This document shows, one piece after another, positions 36,415 to 45,426 of a stretch of 64,000 nucleotides of DNA; the stretch's first letter is position 1; the number at the start of each line of letters is the position of its first letter. The notes under the pieces were generated by a model, which saw nothing but the letters and a program-made list of their open reading frames with translations, searched no databases and was not told the origin of the DNA. This DNA is from Pseudomonadota bacterium. Its GTDB lineage: Bacteria > Pseudomonadota > Alphaproteobacteria > Rhizobiales > Xanthobacteraceae. The stretch covers positions 186,001-250,000 of the forward strand of contig JAEWHP010000043.1 in the NCBI GenBank assembly GCA_023387735.1, in the 5' to 3' direction. The translations under genes and the position numbers were made by a program.

Positions 36415-38013
36415 CTAGATCGGCACGGTCTTCGGCCGCTTCCACCGCACCCAGCCGGCGACGATCAGGCTGGTGAGGGTGAATGCCGTAAAGACCGTGG
36501 TGATGATGCCGATGCCGAGCGTGACGGCGAAACCGCGGACCGGTCCGGTGCCGATGTAGAACAGCACCGCGGCAGCGATGAAAGTGGTGATGTTGGAGTC
36601 GAGAATGGTCGCCAGCGCCCGCCTGAATCCGGCGTCGATCGCCGAGATCGCGTTGCGCCCACCGCGCAGTTCCTCACGGATGCGCTCGTAGATCAGCACG
36701 TTGGAGTCGACGGCGATACCGACGGTCAGCACCACGCCGGCGATGCCGGGCAGCGTCAGCGTGGCATTGAGCAGCGACAGGATGCCGAAGATCATGGCGA
36801 CGTTGATGGCGACCGCGATGTTGGCGAACACGCCGAACAGACGGTAGGTCAGCAGCATGAACACGACGACCATGATCGAGCCGATATAGGCGGCGAGCTT
36901 GCCCTTCTCGATCGAGTCCTGGCCGAGACCCGGACCGACGGTGCGCTCCTCGATCACGGTCAGCGGCGCCGGCAGCGCGCCGGCACGCATCAGCAGCGCG
37001 AGCTCGTTGGCGGCCTGCACGGTGAAGCTGCCGGAGATCTGGCCCTGGCCGCCGGTGATCGGCTCGCGGATCACGGGCGCGGAAATCACCTTGCCGTCGA
37101 GCACGATGGCAAAGGGTTGCCCGACATTCTCCGTCGTCGCCTGCGCGAATTTGCGCGAGCCCGAACTGTTGAACTTGAAGTTCACGATCGGCTCGTTGGT
37201 GCGTTGATCGAAGGCCGGCTGCGCATCGGTCAGGTCGCTGCCGGACACCAGCACCTGACGCTTGATAACGTAGGGAACCTTCGGCGTCTGCTCGCTCATC
37301 AACAGTTCCGAATCGGCCGGCACCCGCCCTGACTGGGCCTGATCCGGCGATACGGTGGAGTCGACCATGCGGAATTCCATCTTGGCGGTCTGGCCAAGGA
37401 TGCGCTTCAGATCGGTCGGATCCTGCAATCCCGGCACCTGCACCAGAATGCGGTCAACGCCTTGCCGCTGGATCAGCGGCTCGACCGTGCCCAATTCGTT
37501 GATGCGGCGCTCGACGATCTGGATCGACTGTTCGATCGTCTGCCGGATACGCTCGGTGATCGCGGCCTGCGGCACCGTAAGCTTGAACAAGCCGCCGCCG
37601 GCGTCCGCGACTTCGAGGCTGCGCTGTCCGCTGGAGCCGAGCAGGCCGCCGAGCGGCTGCGACAGCTCGCGCAATTTGGTGAGAGCCGCCTGCTGGTCGC
37701 CCTCCTTCACGCGGACCTCGACGGCCTCTCCGCGCACCGCCAGGCCGGTATAGCCGATCTTGGCATCACGCAGCACGCGGCGGACCTCGTCGCGCACCTG
37801 ATCGAGCTTTTCCTTCTTCACGTAGTTGGAATCGACCTCGAGCAGCAGGTAGGAGCCGCCCTGCAGGTCGAGACCCAGCACGATGTGGCGCTGCGCCCAG
37901 ACCGGCCAGGTCTTGACCTTGGCCTCGGGGAAGAAATTCGGAACAGCGAACAGGCAGATGACGAGCGTGGTCAGAACGATCGCCAGCACCTTCCACCGCG
38001 TAGCATACAACAT
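36415..38013 (-). CDS. secD: Protein translocase subunit SecD
   Basis: 532 residues. TM1 (VLAIVLTTLVICLFAVPNFF), the signature LGLDLQGGSYLLLEVD, a large periplasmic domain (about 60-350), then five membrane segments with GIAVDSNVLIYERIREELR, the proton-path region. Complete. Follows yajC after 54 bp and precedes secF, the classical yajC-secD-secF order. Confidence 0.96.
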   Translation of the reverse strand: MLYATRWKVLAIVLTTLVICLFAVPNFFPEAKVKTWPVWAQRHIVLGLDLQGGSYLLLEVDSNYVKKEKLDQVRDEVRRVLRDAKIGYTGLAVRGEAVEVRVKEGDQQAALTKLRELSQPLGGLLGSSGQRSLEVADAGGGLFKLTVPQAAITERIRQTIEQSIQIVERRINELGTVEPLIQRQGVDRILVQVPGLQDPTDLKRILGQTAKMEFRMVDSTVSPDQAQSGRVPADSELLMSEQTPKVPYVIKRQVLVSGSDLTDAQPAFDQRTNEPIVNFKFNSSGSRKFAQATTENVGQPFAIVLDGKVISAPVIREPITGGQGQISGSFTVQAANELALLMRAGALPAPLTVIEERTVGPGLGQDSIEKGKLAAYIGSIMVVVFMLLTYRLFGVFANIAVAINVAMIFGILSLLNATLTLPGIAGVVLTVGIAVDSNVLIYERIREELRGGRNAISAIDAGFRRALATILDSNITTFIAAAVLFYIGTGPVRGFAVTLGIGIITTVFTAFTLTSLIVAGWVRWKRPKTVPI

Positions 38014-38067
38014 CGAGTAGACCCGTCAGATCCAGGAAAATGCGCCGCCACACGCGGCGCGGAAAAC

Positions 38068-38433
38068 TCAGCTCGCGGACGTCTCGTCCTTGGCGCTCTC
38101 AGCTTTCTCCTTGGCCGGCTCGCCCTTGGTGCGGACGCCGGAAATCATCTGCCGCATCTGCCGCACGCGGACGCCGTCCGAAATCTCGAACTCGATCTGG
38201 TCGTCGTCGACCACCTTGGTGACCTTGCCGACAAGGCCGCCGGAGGTGATCACCGTGTCGCCGCGGCGGATGTTCTTCACGAGTTCCTGGTGATCTCTCA
38301 CCTTCTTCTGCTGCGGGCGCAGAATCAGGAAGTACATGATCACGAAGATCAGTGCGAACGGCAGCAGCGACATCAACATGCTGTTGGCATCGCCGCCGGC
38401 TGCAGCCTGGGCGTACGCAGGGGTAATCAGCAT
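38068..38433 (-). CDS. yajC: Sec translocase accessory protein YajC
   Basis: 121 residues. One membrane segment (MLMSLLPFALIFVIMYFLIL) followed by RPQQKKVRDHQELVKNIRRGDTVITSGGLVGKV, the family signature, and a charged C-terminal tail. ATG 38433 (MLITPAYAQ) is used; the frame stays open upstream, but the family start is here. First gene of the SecDF operon; divergent from the DUF815 ATPase. Confidence 0.95.
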   Translation of the reverse strand: MLITPAYAQAAAGGDANSMLMSLLPFALIFVIMYFLILRPQQKKVRDHQELVKNIRRGDTVITSGGLVGKVTKVVDDDQIEFEISDGVRVRQMRQMISGVRTKGEPAKEKAESAKDETSAS

Positions 38434-38627
38434 TCGAACAATCCTCGTCAGACGGGAAAGAACCGGCCATGCCTGGGCATAGCGGCTTGGGCACGTCGCC
38501 GGTTCGGGCAAATTCGCGCGGACTATAGCGGCGGCGGGCCCAATTGCAACGTGGCCAGCCCCCTCATTTAGGCCGCTTGCGGGACGTTCCAAGGCCCGAT
38601 AAGGCTGCGCGGTCAGGAACTGAGAAA

Positions 38628-39599
38628 ATGTCGAAAAAATCAAAGAAAACAGCGCCTCGCGCCACCTCCAAAGCAGCCGCAGTCAGGCGCCCGAAAACCG
38701 CGACAAAACGTCCGGTAAATGCATCCGGGGACTTGACCGCCGAGCGCATCGCAACCGCGCTGGAGGCCATCGCCAGCCACCTTTCGGCAGCCTCTCCGGC
38801 GGGCGGGGCGAGCGACTCGTTCGACGCCGCCGACGCCTTTGTCTGGCACCCCGACGGGCGCCTGGCGCCGGTGCCGCGCGTCAGCCGCGTCGACCTCGGG
38901 CTGCTCAAGGGCATCGACCGGATGCGGGATATCTTGATCGAGAACACCGAGCGCTTTGCGGACGGCCTGCCGGCCAACAACGCGCTGCTCTGGGGCGCCC
39001 GCGGCATGGGGAAGTCGTCGCTGGTGAAGGCGACCCATGCCAACATCAACGTCGATCGCAAGCCTGCCGACCGGCTGAAGCTGATCGAGATTCACCGCGA
39101 GGACATCGAGAGCCTGCCCGGCCTGATGGACCTGCTGCGCAACTCCGATTTCCGCTTCATCGTGTTTTGCGACGACCTCTCCTTCGACGGCAACGACGCC
39201 TCCTACAAGTCGCTCAAGGCGGTGCTGGAAGGCGGCATCGAGGGACGCCCCGACAACGTCATCCTCTACGCCACCTCCAACCGCCGGCACCTGTTGGCGC
39301 GCGAGATGATCGAGAACGAGCGCTCGACCGCGATCAACCCGGGCGAGGCGGTCGAGGAGAAAGTATCGCTGTCGGATCGTTTCGGTCTCTGGCTCGGCTT
39401 CCATCGCTGCAGCCAGGATGAATATCTGGCGATGGTGCGCGGCTATTGCGGCCATTTCGGCATCAAGATCGCCGACGACGAACTCGAGCGCGAGGCGCTC
39501 GAATGGTCGACCACCCGCGGCTCCCGTTCCGGCCGCGTCGCCTGGCAATTCACGCAGGAACTGGCGGGCCGGCTGGGCGTGAGGCTGGCGGGGAAGTAG
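38628..39599 (+). CDS. DUF815 family AAA+ ATP-binding protein
   Basis: 323 residues. A basic N-terminal extension (KKSKKTAPRATSKAA) is followed by an AAA+ core: Walker A LLWGARGMGKSSLVKA (about 118-133), Walker B FIVFCDDLSFDG, and sensor LYATSNRRHLL. The VEEKVSLSDRFGLWLGF block is typical of DUF815. The family is widespread in proteobacteria with no assigned role. ATG 38628 starts the basic region. It lies between nlpD and yajC on the opposite strand. Confidence 0.88.
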   Translation: MSKKSKKTAPRATSKAAAVRRPKTATKRPVNASGDLTAERIATALEAIASHLSAASPAGGASDSFDAADAFVWHPDGRLAPVPRVSRVDLGLLKGIDRMRDILIENTERFADGLPANNALLWGARGMGKSSLVKATHANINVDRKPADRLKLIEIHREDIESLPGLMDLLRNSDFRFIVFCDDLSFDGNDASYKSLKAVLEGGIEGRPDNVILYATSNRRHLLAREMIENERSTAINPGEAVEEKVSLSDRFGLWLGFHRCSQDEYLAMVRGYCGHFGIKIADDELEREALEWSTTRGSRSGRVAWQFTQELAGRLGVRLAGK

Positions 39600-39627
39600 G
39601 CGCTCAGAAGTCGCCACGCTCCCCGCG

Positions 39628-39750
39628 CGTCATCCCCCGCGAAGGCGGGGGAACCAGTACGCCGCGGCTTCACGGCTCAATCGCGATGCTCTGGAATACT
39701 GGATCGCCCGGTCCCAGTGCGCAATCGCGCACAAGGCCGGGCGACGATAG
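39628..39750. repeat. CCCGCGAAGGCGGG intergenic repeat, copy A (reverse orientation)
   Basis: Begins CGTCATCCCCCGCGAAGGCG and contains CCAGTACGCCG and CTCTGGAATACTGGAT, the reverse complements of the inner segments of copies B and C. The distal arm is a different hairpin, CGCCCGG...CCGGGCG. Between DUF815 and nlpD. Confidence 0.75.
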
Positions 39751-39789
39751 TTTTGGGTGGGTCGACGGCGCTGCTGTGCGCAGAGAGGA

Positions 39790-41166
39790 TCACGCCCCGT
39801 TGAGGAATTGCAGCGGGTCAACCGGTGACGATCCCTTGCGGATTTCGAAGTGGAGTTGCGGCGACCCCACCTCACCCGATTGACCCGATTTGGCAATGAT
39901 CTGGCCGCGCTTGATCGTGTCCCCGCGCTTTACCAGCAGTTCACTCGCATGGGCATATGCGGTGACGTAACCGTTGGAGTGCCGAACCAGAACGAGATTG
40001 CCGTAACCCTTCAATTCATTTCCGGAATAGGCGACGACGCCGTCTTCCGCCGCCTTCACCGGCGTGCCTTCCGGCACCGCCAGGTTGATGCCGTCATTCG
40101 ACTTGCCATTGGTCTTGGCGCCGTAGCTCGTGATCACCTTGCCGCGCACCGGCCATCGGAAGGTCGGCAGCGCACCGGTGGCTTCGCTGGGCTTGGCCGG
40201 CGCAGCCTCGGCGACGGGCTTTTCTTCCACGACGTTGGTCGTGGCAGAAGCCAGCCGTGCGCTCTGCGGCGGCCCACCAGCGGCTGCCATCCTGGTTGCG
40301 GGCGTGGCAACCACTGCGGCCGGCTGCGCGGGCGCAGCAGCGACCGGTGCCGGCGCGGCGGATGCGGATTTCGGAGCCGGTACCGTGAGCTTCATGCCAA
40401 GGCTGAGCGTGGCGGACTGGTCGAGATGGTTGGCCCTGGCCAGTTCGGAGACCGGCACCTGGTTGCGGCGCGCGATGCTCATCAACGTGTCGCCGCGATT
40501 GACGATGTGGACGCTCGATGACGCCGCTGCGGCAGCGACAGGCTTGCTGGCCGGCCGCGCAACAGCCGGCGCGGGCGCAGCCGCAACCGCCTGGCGCGGC
40601 GGAATGACGAGTTGCTGACCGGGCGACAGCGTGCGCGGCCCCTTGTAGCCGTTGGCCTGCAGGATCGCAGCGCTCGACACGTTGTAGCGCTTGGCGAGGA
40701 TATCGAGCGTATCGCTGGTGCCGACGATGATCGTCGTGCCGCCATGGCTGGACGGACGGGCGGCAGCAACCGAGCGCGGCGGCACCGTGGCCGTGGTTTC
40801 AATCGCCGGACGCTGCGGCGGCGCGTAGGACGAAATCCCGCGCCCTCCTCCCGACACGCCGCCAGCGCTGGCAGGATAAGCGGGTGGCGCCGCAACCGCG
40901 GGCGGCGGCAACGACTGGGACTGGAATTGCGGAGCCTGCGCCGGCGGCCGCGAATATTGCGGCAGCTCACGGCGCTCGGCGACGGGCGCAGGCGCCCGCA
41001 CTGAACCGGTAGATTCAGGCTGCGAAGCAAATGGGTTGGAAAAGGAGGTGTCGGAAAGGCGCGTCTGCATATCGGCGCTGCAGCCGGCAAAGCCAACCGA
41101 CATCAGCGTCAGCACCGCGACCTGCGGCACGCGACGCGAGCGAAGCAACTCGGCGATGCGGGACAT
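39790..41166 (-). CDS. nlpD: NlpD/EnvC-type LysM lipoprotein with degenerate M23 domain
   Basis: 458 residues. The signal ends in lipobox VGFAGC (Cys29). Two LysM domains follow: IIVGTSDTLDILAKRYNVSS near the middle and VHIVNRGDTLMSIARRNQVP. The C-terminal LytM/M23 domain has YSGNELKGYGNLVLVRHSNG, TAYAHASELLV and SPQLHFEIRKG. The first zinc-ligand motif HxGxD reads NDGIN, so both ligands are lost and the protein cannot be an active endopeptidase. That fits NlpD/EnvC, which activate cell-separation amidases. It follows pcm on the same strand, as in surE-pcm-nlpD of E. coli. Confidence 0.85.
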   Translation of the reverse strand: MSRIAELLRSRRVPQVAVLTLMSVGFAGCSADMQTRLSDTSFSNPFASQPESTGSVRAPAPVAERRELPQYSRPPAQAPQFQSQSLPPPAVAAPPAYPASAGGVSGGGRGISSYAPPQRPAIETTATVPPRSVAAARPSSHGGTTIIVGTSDTLDILAKRYNVSSAAILQANGYKGPRTLSPGQQLVIPPRQAVAAAPAPAVARPASKPVAAAAASSSVHIVNRGDTLMSIARRNQVPVSELARANHLDQSATLSLGMKLTVPAPKSASAAPAPVAAAPAQPAAVVATPATRMAAAGGPPQSARLASATTNVVEEKPVAEAAPAKPSEATGALPTFRWPVRGKVITSYGAKTNGKSNDGINLAVPEGTPVKAAEDGVVAYSGNELKGYGNLVLVRHSNGYVTAYAHASELLVKRGDTIKRGQIIAKSGQSGEVGSPQLHFEIRKGSSPVDPLQFLNGA

Positions 41167-41249
41167 GGTTACTCACTCGTACGCAACAAAATACTGTTTT
41201 GAGTAAACACGTCGCGAGTAAATAACCGCTTAACCCTGGGAATAAGACG

Positions 41250-41266
41250 TTGGCGGGAACCGCCAA
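41250..41266. other. Hairpin between pcm and nlpD
   Basis: TTGGCGG-GAA-CCGCCAA, perfect 7-bp stem immediately after the pcm stop, without a T run. Nearby, CAAAATACTGTTTTG forms a weaker inverted repeat before nlpD. Confidence 0.4.
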
Positions 41267-41276
41267 TCTGCAATTT

Positions 41277-41921
41277 CTACAGTTCGCGCGCGATGCCCGG
41301 CAGCGCCGGCACGAAGCGGACGTCGACCAGTTCCTTGCGCTCGAAACCGCTGTCGGTCCTGACCACGCGAACCAGCGTCTGGGTGCCATGATGCGGGCCG
41401 ACAGGCGCGATCAAGATGCCCCCGGGCACGAGCCGCTCCAGCAGCTTGTCCGGGATTTGCTCCATCGCCGCCGTCACGATGATGCGGTCGAAATCGCCGG
41501 CGCCGACCGGTACGTCGAAGCCATCGCCGTACATCACCTCGATGTTGTGATAGTCGAGCTTCTCGAGCCGGGCGCGCGCTTCATCCGCCAGCGTGCGGTA
41601 GCGTTCGATGGTCAGGACATGCTTGCAGAGCCGCGAGAGGATCGCGGCCTGATAGCCGGAGCCGGTACCGATCTCGAGCACCTTGTGCTCCTTTTTCAGC
41701 TGCAGCTGCTCGGTCATGTAGGCGACTACAAAGGGCTGGCTGATGGTCTGCCCGCAGGAAATGCCGAGCGCGCTGTCGCGGTACGCATGGCCACGATCGA
41801 CCGCCGCTACGAACGCTTCGCGCGGCACCTCTTCCATGGCCCGCAGCACAGCCTGGTCGCTGATCCCCCGCCGCCGCAGGGTGAGCTGAAACATCATCTT
41901 TTCGGGCGGTTCTTGCGACAT
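41277..41921 (-). CDS. pcm: Protein-L-isoaspartate O-methyltransferase
   Basis: 214 residues. It repairs isoaspartyl residues in aged proteins by SAM-dependent methylation. SAM loop VLEIGTGSGYQAAIL (about 82-96), the substrate-loop GISCGQTISQPFVVAYM, and a late block FDRIIVTAAMEQIP. Length is typical. Divergent from the response regulator gene; surE is 0.8 kb upstream beyond it. Confidence 0.94.
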   Translation of the reverse strand: MSQEPPEKMMFQLTLRRRGISDQAVLRAMEEVPREAFVAAVDRGHAYRDSALGISCGQTISQPFVVAYMTEQLQLKKEHKVLEIGTGSGYQAAILSRLCKHVLTIERYRTLADEARARLEKLDYHNIEVMYGDGFDVPVGAGDFDRIIVTAAMEQIPDKLLERLVPGGILIAPVGPHHGTQTLVRVVRTDSGFERKELVDVRFVPALPGIAREL

Positions 41922-42006
41922 TGCGATCTCATGGCGGAGCTCGCCGCCGATCCCTCATTTCATAATAGCGTCCATGGATTTAAGGAAGAATTTCCTCAAA
42001 ATTCTG

Positions 42007-42023
42007 GTTCCTGGTCCGGGAAC
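42007..42023. promoter_or_regulatory. Inverted repeat GTTCC-N7-GGAAC upstream of response regulator
   Basis: A 5+5 palindrome 141 bp before the response regulator start, in the divergent gap with pcm. It is the wrong orientation for a LexA box (direct repeat). Possible operator only. Confidence 0.25.
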
Positions 42024-42163
42024 AATTGCCGCTCTCCGGCGTTAGGGGACGGCAAAATCGTCGCAGGCTGTCTTTAACCTTGGAGGCATGCCCACCCATC
42101 TCGCCGTTGCACCAGCGGTTGTTTTTTGCGAACCTTGACGCACGGAAAGGCAAGGATTCCATC

Positions 42164-42541
42164 ATGGTAGCGACACGGCCCGCGGGCTGTTCTGTGTTTC
42201 TCGTCGAAGACGAAGTCATGATCCGGATGATGGTTGCCGACATGCTGGAAGAGCTGGGCTACAGCGTTGCCGCGGAGGCCGGCGAAATCGGCGAAGCGGT
42301 CAAGCTCGCGCAATCGACCGAATTCGATCTCGCCATCCTCGACGTCAACGTCAACGGCAAGGTGATTACGCCAGTGGCCGAGTTGATCAAGGCGCGCAAC
42401 CGTCCGTTTATCTTCGCGACCGGCTACGGCTCCTCCGGCCTGCCCGAGGAATATCGCGACCGCCCCTCGCTGCAGAAGCCGTTTCAGCTGGAAACGCTCG
42501 CGCAGGTCATCACGTCCACGCTGAAGAGCGCGCCGGCTTAG
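42164..42541 (+). CDS. Single-domain response regulator
   Basis: 125 residues, a stand-alone receiver domain. Acid pocket Glu15/Asp16 (LVEDE), phosphoacceptor Asp60 (LAILDVNVNG), Thr86 region (FIFATGYG), and Lys105 (LQKPFQ). There is no output domain, so it probably passes phosphate or binds a partner protein. No kinase is nearby. ATG 42164 is set by domain start. It interrupts the surE-pcm pair on the opposite strand; inverted repeats at 41983-41994 and 42007-42023 lie in its upstream region. Confidence 0.88.
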   Translation: MVATRPAGCSVFLVEDEVMIRMMVADMLEELGYSVAAEAGEIGEAVKLAQSTEFDLAILDVNVNGKVITPVAELIKARNRPFIFATGYGSSGLPEEYRDRPSLQKPFQLETLAQVITSTLKSAPA

Positions 42542-42559
42542 GCAGATCACCAAACTACC

Positions 42560-42660
42560 CGTCATCACCCGCGAAGGCGGGTGATCCAGTATTCCAGAGA
42601 CAGTAGCGATAGAACCGATAAGCCACGGCGTACTGGATGCCCGCCTTCGCGGGCATGACG
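42560..42660. repeat. CCCGCGAAGGCGGG intergenic repeat, copy B
   Basis: The outer arms CGTCATCACCCGCGAAGGCG and CGCCTTCGCGGGCATGACG are inverted. Just inside are ATCCAGTATTCCAGAG and CGGCGTACTGGAT. Each arm also folds on itself. Between the convergent response regulator gene and surE. Confidence 0.85.
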
Positions 42661-42686
42661 AGGCTGCTGAACCGGAATGAGCTTGC

Positions 42687-43454
42687 CTATTTCAACGTCG
42701 TCGTCAGCGCGACCGAAAACACCTCGTCGGTGCGATCGAGCCGCAGCGGCGTCACCGAAACGTAGCGGGCCGCGAGCGCGGCGAGATCGGTGCCTTCGGC
42801 CGGTGTGTCCATCATCGCGGCGCGTTCAAAACCGATCCAGAAATAGGGATTGCCGCGGCCATCGTGGCGCTTGTCGACCTTCAGGAAGCCGAGATTGCGC
42901 TTGCCCTGCCGCGTCACGCGGACGCCCTGGACCTGATCCGGCGTGCAGGCGGGAAAGTTGACGTTGATCACGGTGTTCTTCGGCACGCCGGCGTCGATCA
43001 CCTTGCGCAGGATATCCGGACCGAACTTCAGCGCTGTGTCCCACAGCGGCGCGTGGCGGGTCTCGATGGAAAATTCCTGGCTCAGTGCGAACGACGGAAT
43101 GCCGAGGATCGTGCCCTCGAGTGCGCCCGCAATGGTACCGGAGTAGACGACGTCCTCGGCGACGTTGCGCCCCCTGTTGACGCCGGACAGCACGAGATCC
43201 GGCCCCTTCTCTCCCATGATGTGGCGCGAACCCATGATCACACAGTCAGTCGGGGTGCCCCGCACCGCGAAATGGCGCGGGCCGACTTCGCGCAGGCGCA
43301 ACGGATCGTTGAGCGACAGCGAGTGCGATACGCCGGATTGATCGAGCTCCGGCGCCACGACCCAGACGTCGTCGGACAACGCACGGGCGATCTCCTCGAT
43401 GATCTTGAGACCCGGAGCGTGGATGCCGTCGTCATTGGTGCAGAGGATGCGCAT
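42687..43454 (-). CDS. surE: 5'/3'-nucleotidase SurE
   Basis: 255 residues. A metal-dependent phosphatase of nucleoside monophosphates in the stationary phase and stress response. Metal ligands are Asp7/Asp8-type in CTNDDGIHAPG, with Ser/Asn in DQSGVSHSL and VLSGVNRGRNVAEDV. Typical length. It heads the surE-pcm-nlpD series, which is broken by the response regulator gene. Confidence 0.95.
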   Translation of the reverse strand: MRILCTNDDGIHAPGLKIIEEIARALSDDVWVVAPELDQSGVSHSLSLNDPLRLREVGPRHFAVRGTPTDCVIMGSRHIMGEKGPDLVLSGVNRGRNVAEDVVYSGTIAGALEGTILGIPSFALSQEFSIETRHAPLWDTALKFGPDILRKVIDAGVPKNTVINVNFPACTPDQVQGVRVTRQGKRNLGFLKVDKRHDGRGNPYFWIGFERAAMMDTPAEGTDLAALAARYVSVTPLRLDRTDEVFSVALTTTLK

Positions 43455-43550
43455 CCGTCAAAATGCCTTTTGTTCGTTATGGAGGCCGCTTTAACCGTGG
43501 GGAGTCGTCTTAACCGGCTATGGCCGCCGAGGCAAACCGGCCCATTTTCC

Positions 43551-44033
43551 CTATGGCTTTCGCTTCATCCAGACCCGCCAGGGGCGAAGGAATTTGGCGT
43601 TGCCGTTGAACCGCAGGTGCAAATCCGCGGGCTTGTCCTCCTGCGGCTCGACGGGTTTGGGCGCCGCAAATACCGCTGGCGGTGAAACAGGCTCCGGCGG
43701 TGGCGGCGTCACAGCTCGCATTGGCGCTTCCGGCGTCACAACCGGCGGAAGCGACGCAATCGGTTCGACCACTGGCGTCGGCACCGCTTCCGGCAATGGC
43801 GTCACGGGAAGCATCGATTGCGGAAACCGCGCCCGCGCAACCGCCAGCCCCTTGTCGAAGTCGGCAGCGTTCAGCCATTGCTTGGCGTGCATGGTTGCGA
43901 TGTGGCTCTCGTCCCACAATCGCGCGATCTCGATGTCGAAAAATCCCTGCAGCTTCTGGTCGATCAATTGCATCCCGTGGCCGGTGACAGCCCATTGCCT
44001 GCCGATCCAATGGATGTCGCGATGCAACGCCAT
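43551..44033 (-). CDS. Hypothetical protein with Pro-rich middle
   Basis: 160 residues. The N-terminal 60 residues (MALHRDIHWIGRQWAVTGHG, QLIDQKLQGFFDIEIARLWD, MHAKQWLNAADFDKGLAVAR) form a small predicted domain. This is followed by a Pro/Val-rich stretch and a basic end FLRPWRVWMKRKP. I recognise no family. It begins 11 bp after the serS stop and precedes surE, so it is probably read from the serS transcript. Confidence 0.65.
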   Translation of the reverse strand: MALHRDIHWIGRQWAVTGHGMQLIDQKLQGFFDIEIARLWDESHIATMHAKQWLNAADFDKGLAVARARFPQSMLPVTPLPEAVPTPVVEPIASLPPVVTPEAPMRAVTPPPPEPVSPPAVFAAPKPVEPQEDKPADLHLRFNGNAKFLRPWRVWMKRKP

Positions 44034-44044
44034 TTCTGCCTTTG

Positions 44045-45376
44045 CTATTTGACGCGTTCGATCACCTTGAGCCCGCCCATGTAGGGCTGCAGTACAGCAG
44101 GCACCGCGATTGAACCGTCTTCCTGCTGGTAGTTCTCCATGACGGCAATGAGCGCGCGGCCGACCGCGGTGCCCGAACCGTTCAGCGTGTGCACGAAGCG
44201 TGGCTTGCCATCGGGCCCGCGCGAGCGCGCATCCATGCGCCGCGCCTGGAAATCGCCGCACACCGAGCAGCTCGAAATCTCGCGATAGGCGCCGCCTTCG
44301 CCCTGCCCCGGCATCCACACCTCGATGTCGTAGGTCTTCTGCGCCGAAAAGCCCATATCGCCCGAGCACAGCGTCATGACGCGGTAATGCAGGTCGAGCC
44401 GGCGCAAGACTTCCTCGGCGCAGGACAGCATGCGCTCGTGCTCGTCGCGGCTGGCCTCCGGCGTTGCGATCGAGACCAGTTCGACCTTGGTGAACTGATG
44501 CTGGCGGATCATGCCGCGGGTATCCCGCCCGGCTGCGCCCGCTTCGGCGCGAAAGCATGGCGTCAATGCGGTCAGGCGCATCGGCAGCTCTTTTTCATCG
44601 ACGATGGATTCACGAACGAGATTTGTCAGCGACACCTCGGCGGTGGGAATGAGGCCAAGACGCTCGGTCTGCAATCGTCCGTCGGGAGCCGCGAGCAGTT
44701 CGCCCTTGATCGCCCAGAACTGGTCATCCTCGAATTTCGGCAACTGCCCCGTGCCGAACATCACGTCGTTCCGCACTAGGAGCGGCGGATTGATCTCGGC
44801 GTAGCCGTGCTCGTTGGTGTGGAGGTCGAGCATGAATTGTCCGATCGCCCGCTCCAGCCGTGCGAGGCCTTTTTTCAGCACGACAAAGCGCGCGCCGCTG
44901 AGTTTCGCGGCTGCCTCGAAATCCATGTAGCCGAGCGCGCCGCCGAGATCGTCATGCGGCTTCGGCGCGAAGGCATAGTCGCGCTTCTTGCCGTAGACCT
45001 GGCGCTGCACGTTGCCATGTTCGTCTGCGCCATCAGGTACATCGTCGAGCGGCAGGTTCGGGATCGCCGACAGTTCGCGCGCCAGCTCGTCATCCGCCGC
45101 CTTTGCCGCGAGTTCGAGCTCCGGCATCGTGGTCTTGAGCTCGGCGACCTCGGCCATCAGCTTGTTGGCGCGCGCGTCATCCTTGGCCTTCTTGGCCTCA
45201 CCGATTTCCTTCGATGCCGCGTTCCGGCGCGCCTGCGCCTGCTCCGAGGCCAGGATCGCGGCACGGCGCTTCTCGTCGATTGCCAGCAGCGATGCCGACA
45301 ACGGCGCCAGCCCCCGGCGCTTCAAGCCGGCGTCAAAGGCCTGCGGGTTGTCGCGGATCGATTTGATGTCGTGCAT
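44045..45376 (-). CDS. serS: Seryl-tRNA synthetase
   Basis: 443 residues, class II. The N-terminal coiled-coil arm (about 25-105) binds the long variable arm of tRNA-Ser. Motif 2 is LTPCFRAEAGAAGRDTRGMI, and motif 3 is NGSGTAVGRALIAVMENYQQ. ATG 45376 (MHDIKSIRDNPQAFD) is the conserved start; an open frame upstream is not family-like. It is separated from tatC by repeat copy C. Confidence 0.97.
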   Translation of the reverse strand: MHDIKSIRDNPQAFDAGLKRRGLAPLSASLLAIDEKRRAAILASEQAQARRNAASKEIGEAKKAKDDARANKLMAEVAELKTTMPELELAAKAADDELARELSAIPNLPLDDVPDGADEHGNVQRQVYGKKRDYAFAPKPHDDLGGALGYMDFEAAAKLSGARFVVLKKGLARLERAIGQFMLDLHTNEHGYAEINPPLLVRNDVMFGTGQLPKFEDDQFWAIKGELLAAPDGRLQTERLGLIPTAEVSLTNLVRESIVDEKELPMRLTALTPCFRAEAGAAGRDTRGMIRQHQFTKVELVSIATPEASRDEHERMLSCAEEVLRRLDLHYRVMTLCSGDMGFSAQKTYDIEVWMPGQGEGGAYREISSCSVCGDFQARRMDARSRGPDGKPRFVHTLNGSGTAVGRALIAVMENYQQEDGSIAVPAVLQPYMGGLKVIERVK

Positions 45377-45426
45377 GGGCCGTTCCTGAATCGTGCCTAA
45401 AAGGGCGCGCCCCCAGTACCACACCG

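Noticed and set aside
42007..42023. GTTCC-N7-GGAAC as a LexA box
   Set aside because: The half-sites are inverted, whereas the alphaproteobacterial operator is a direct GTTC-N7-GTTC repeat.
42088..42135. A 15-codon ORF behind GGAGG upstream of the response regulator
   Set aside because: Spacing between GGAGG and ATG is only one base and the peptide has no feature; the response regulator start at 42164 stands on its own.
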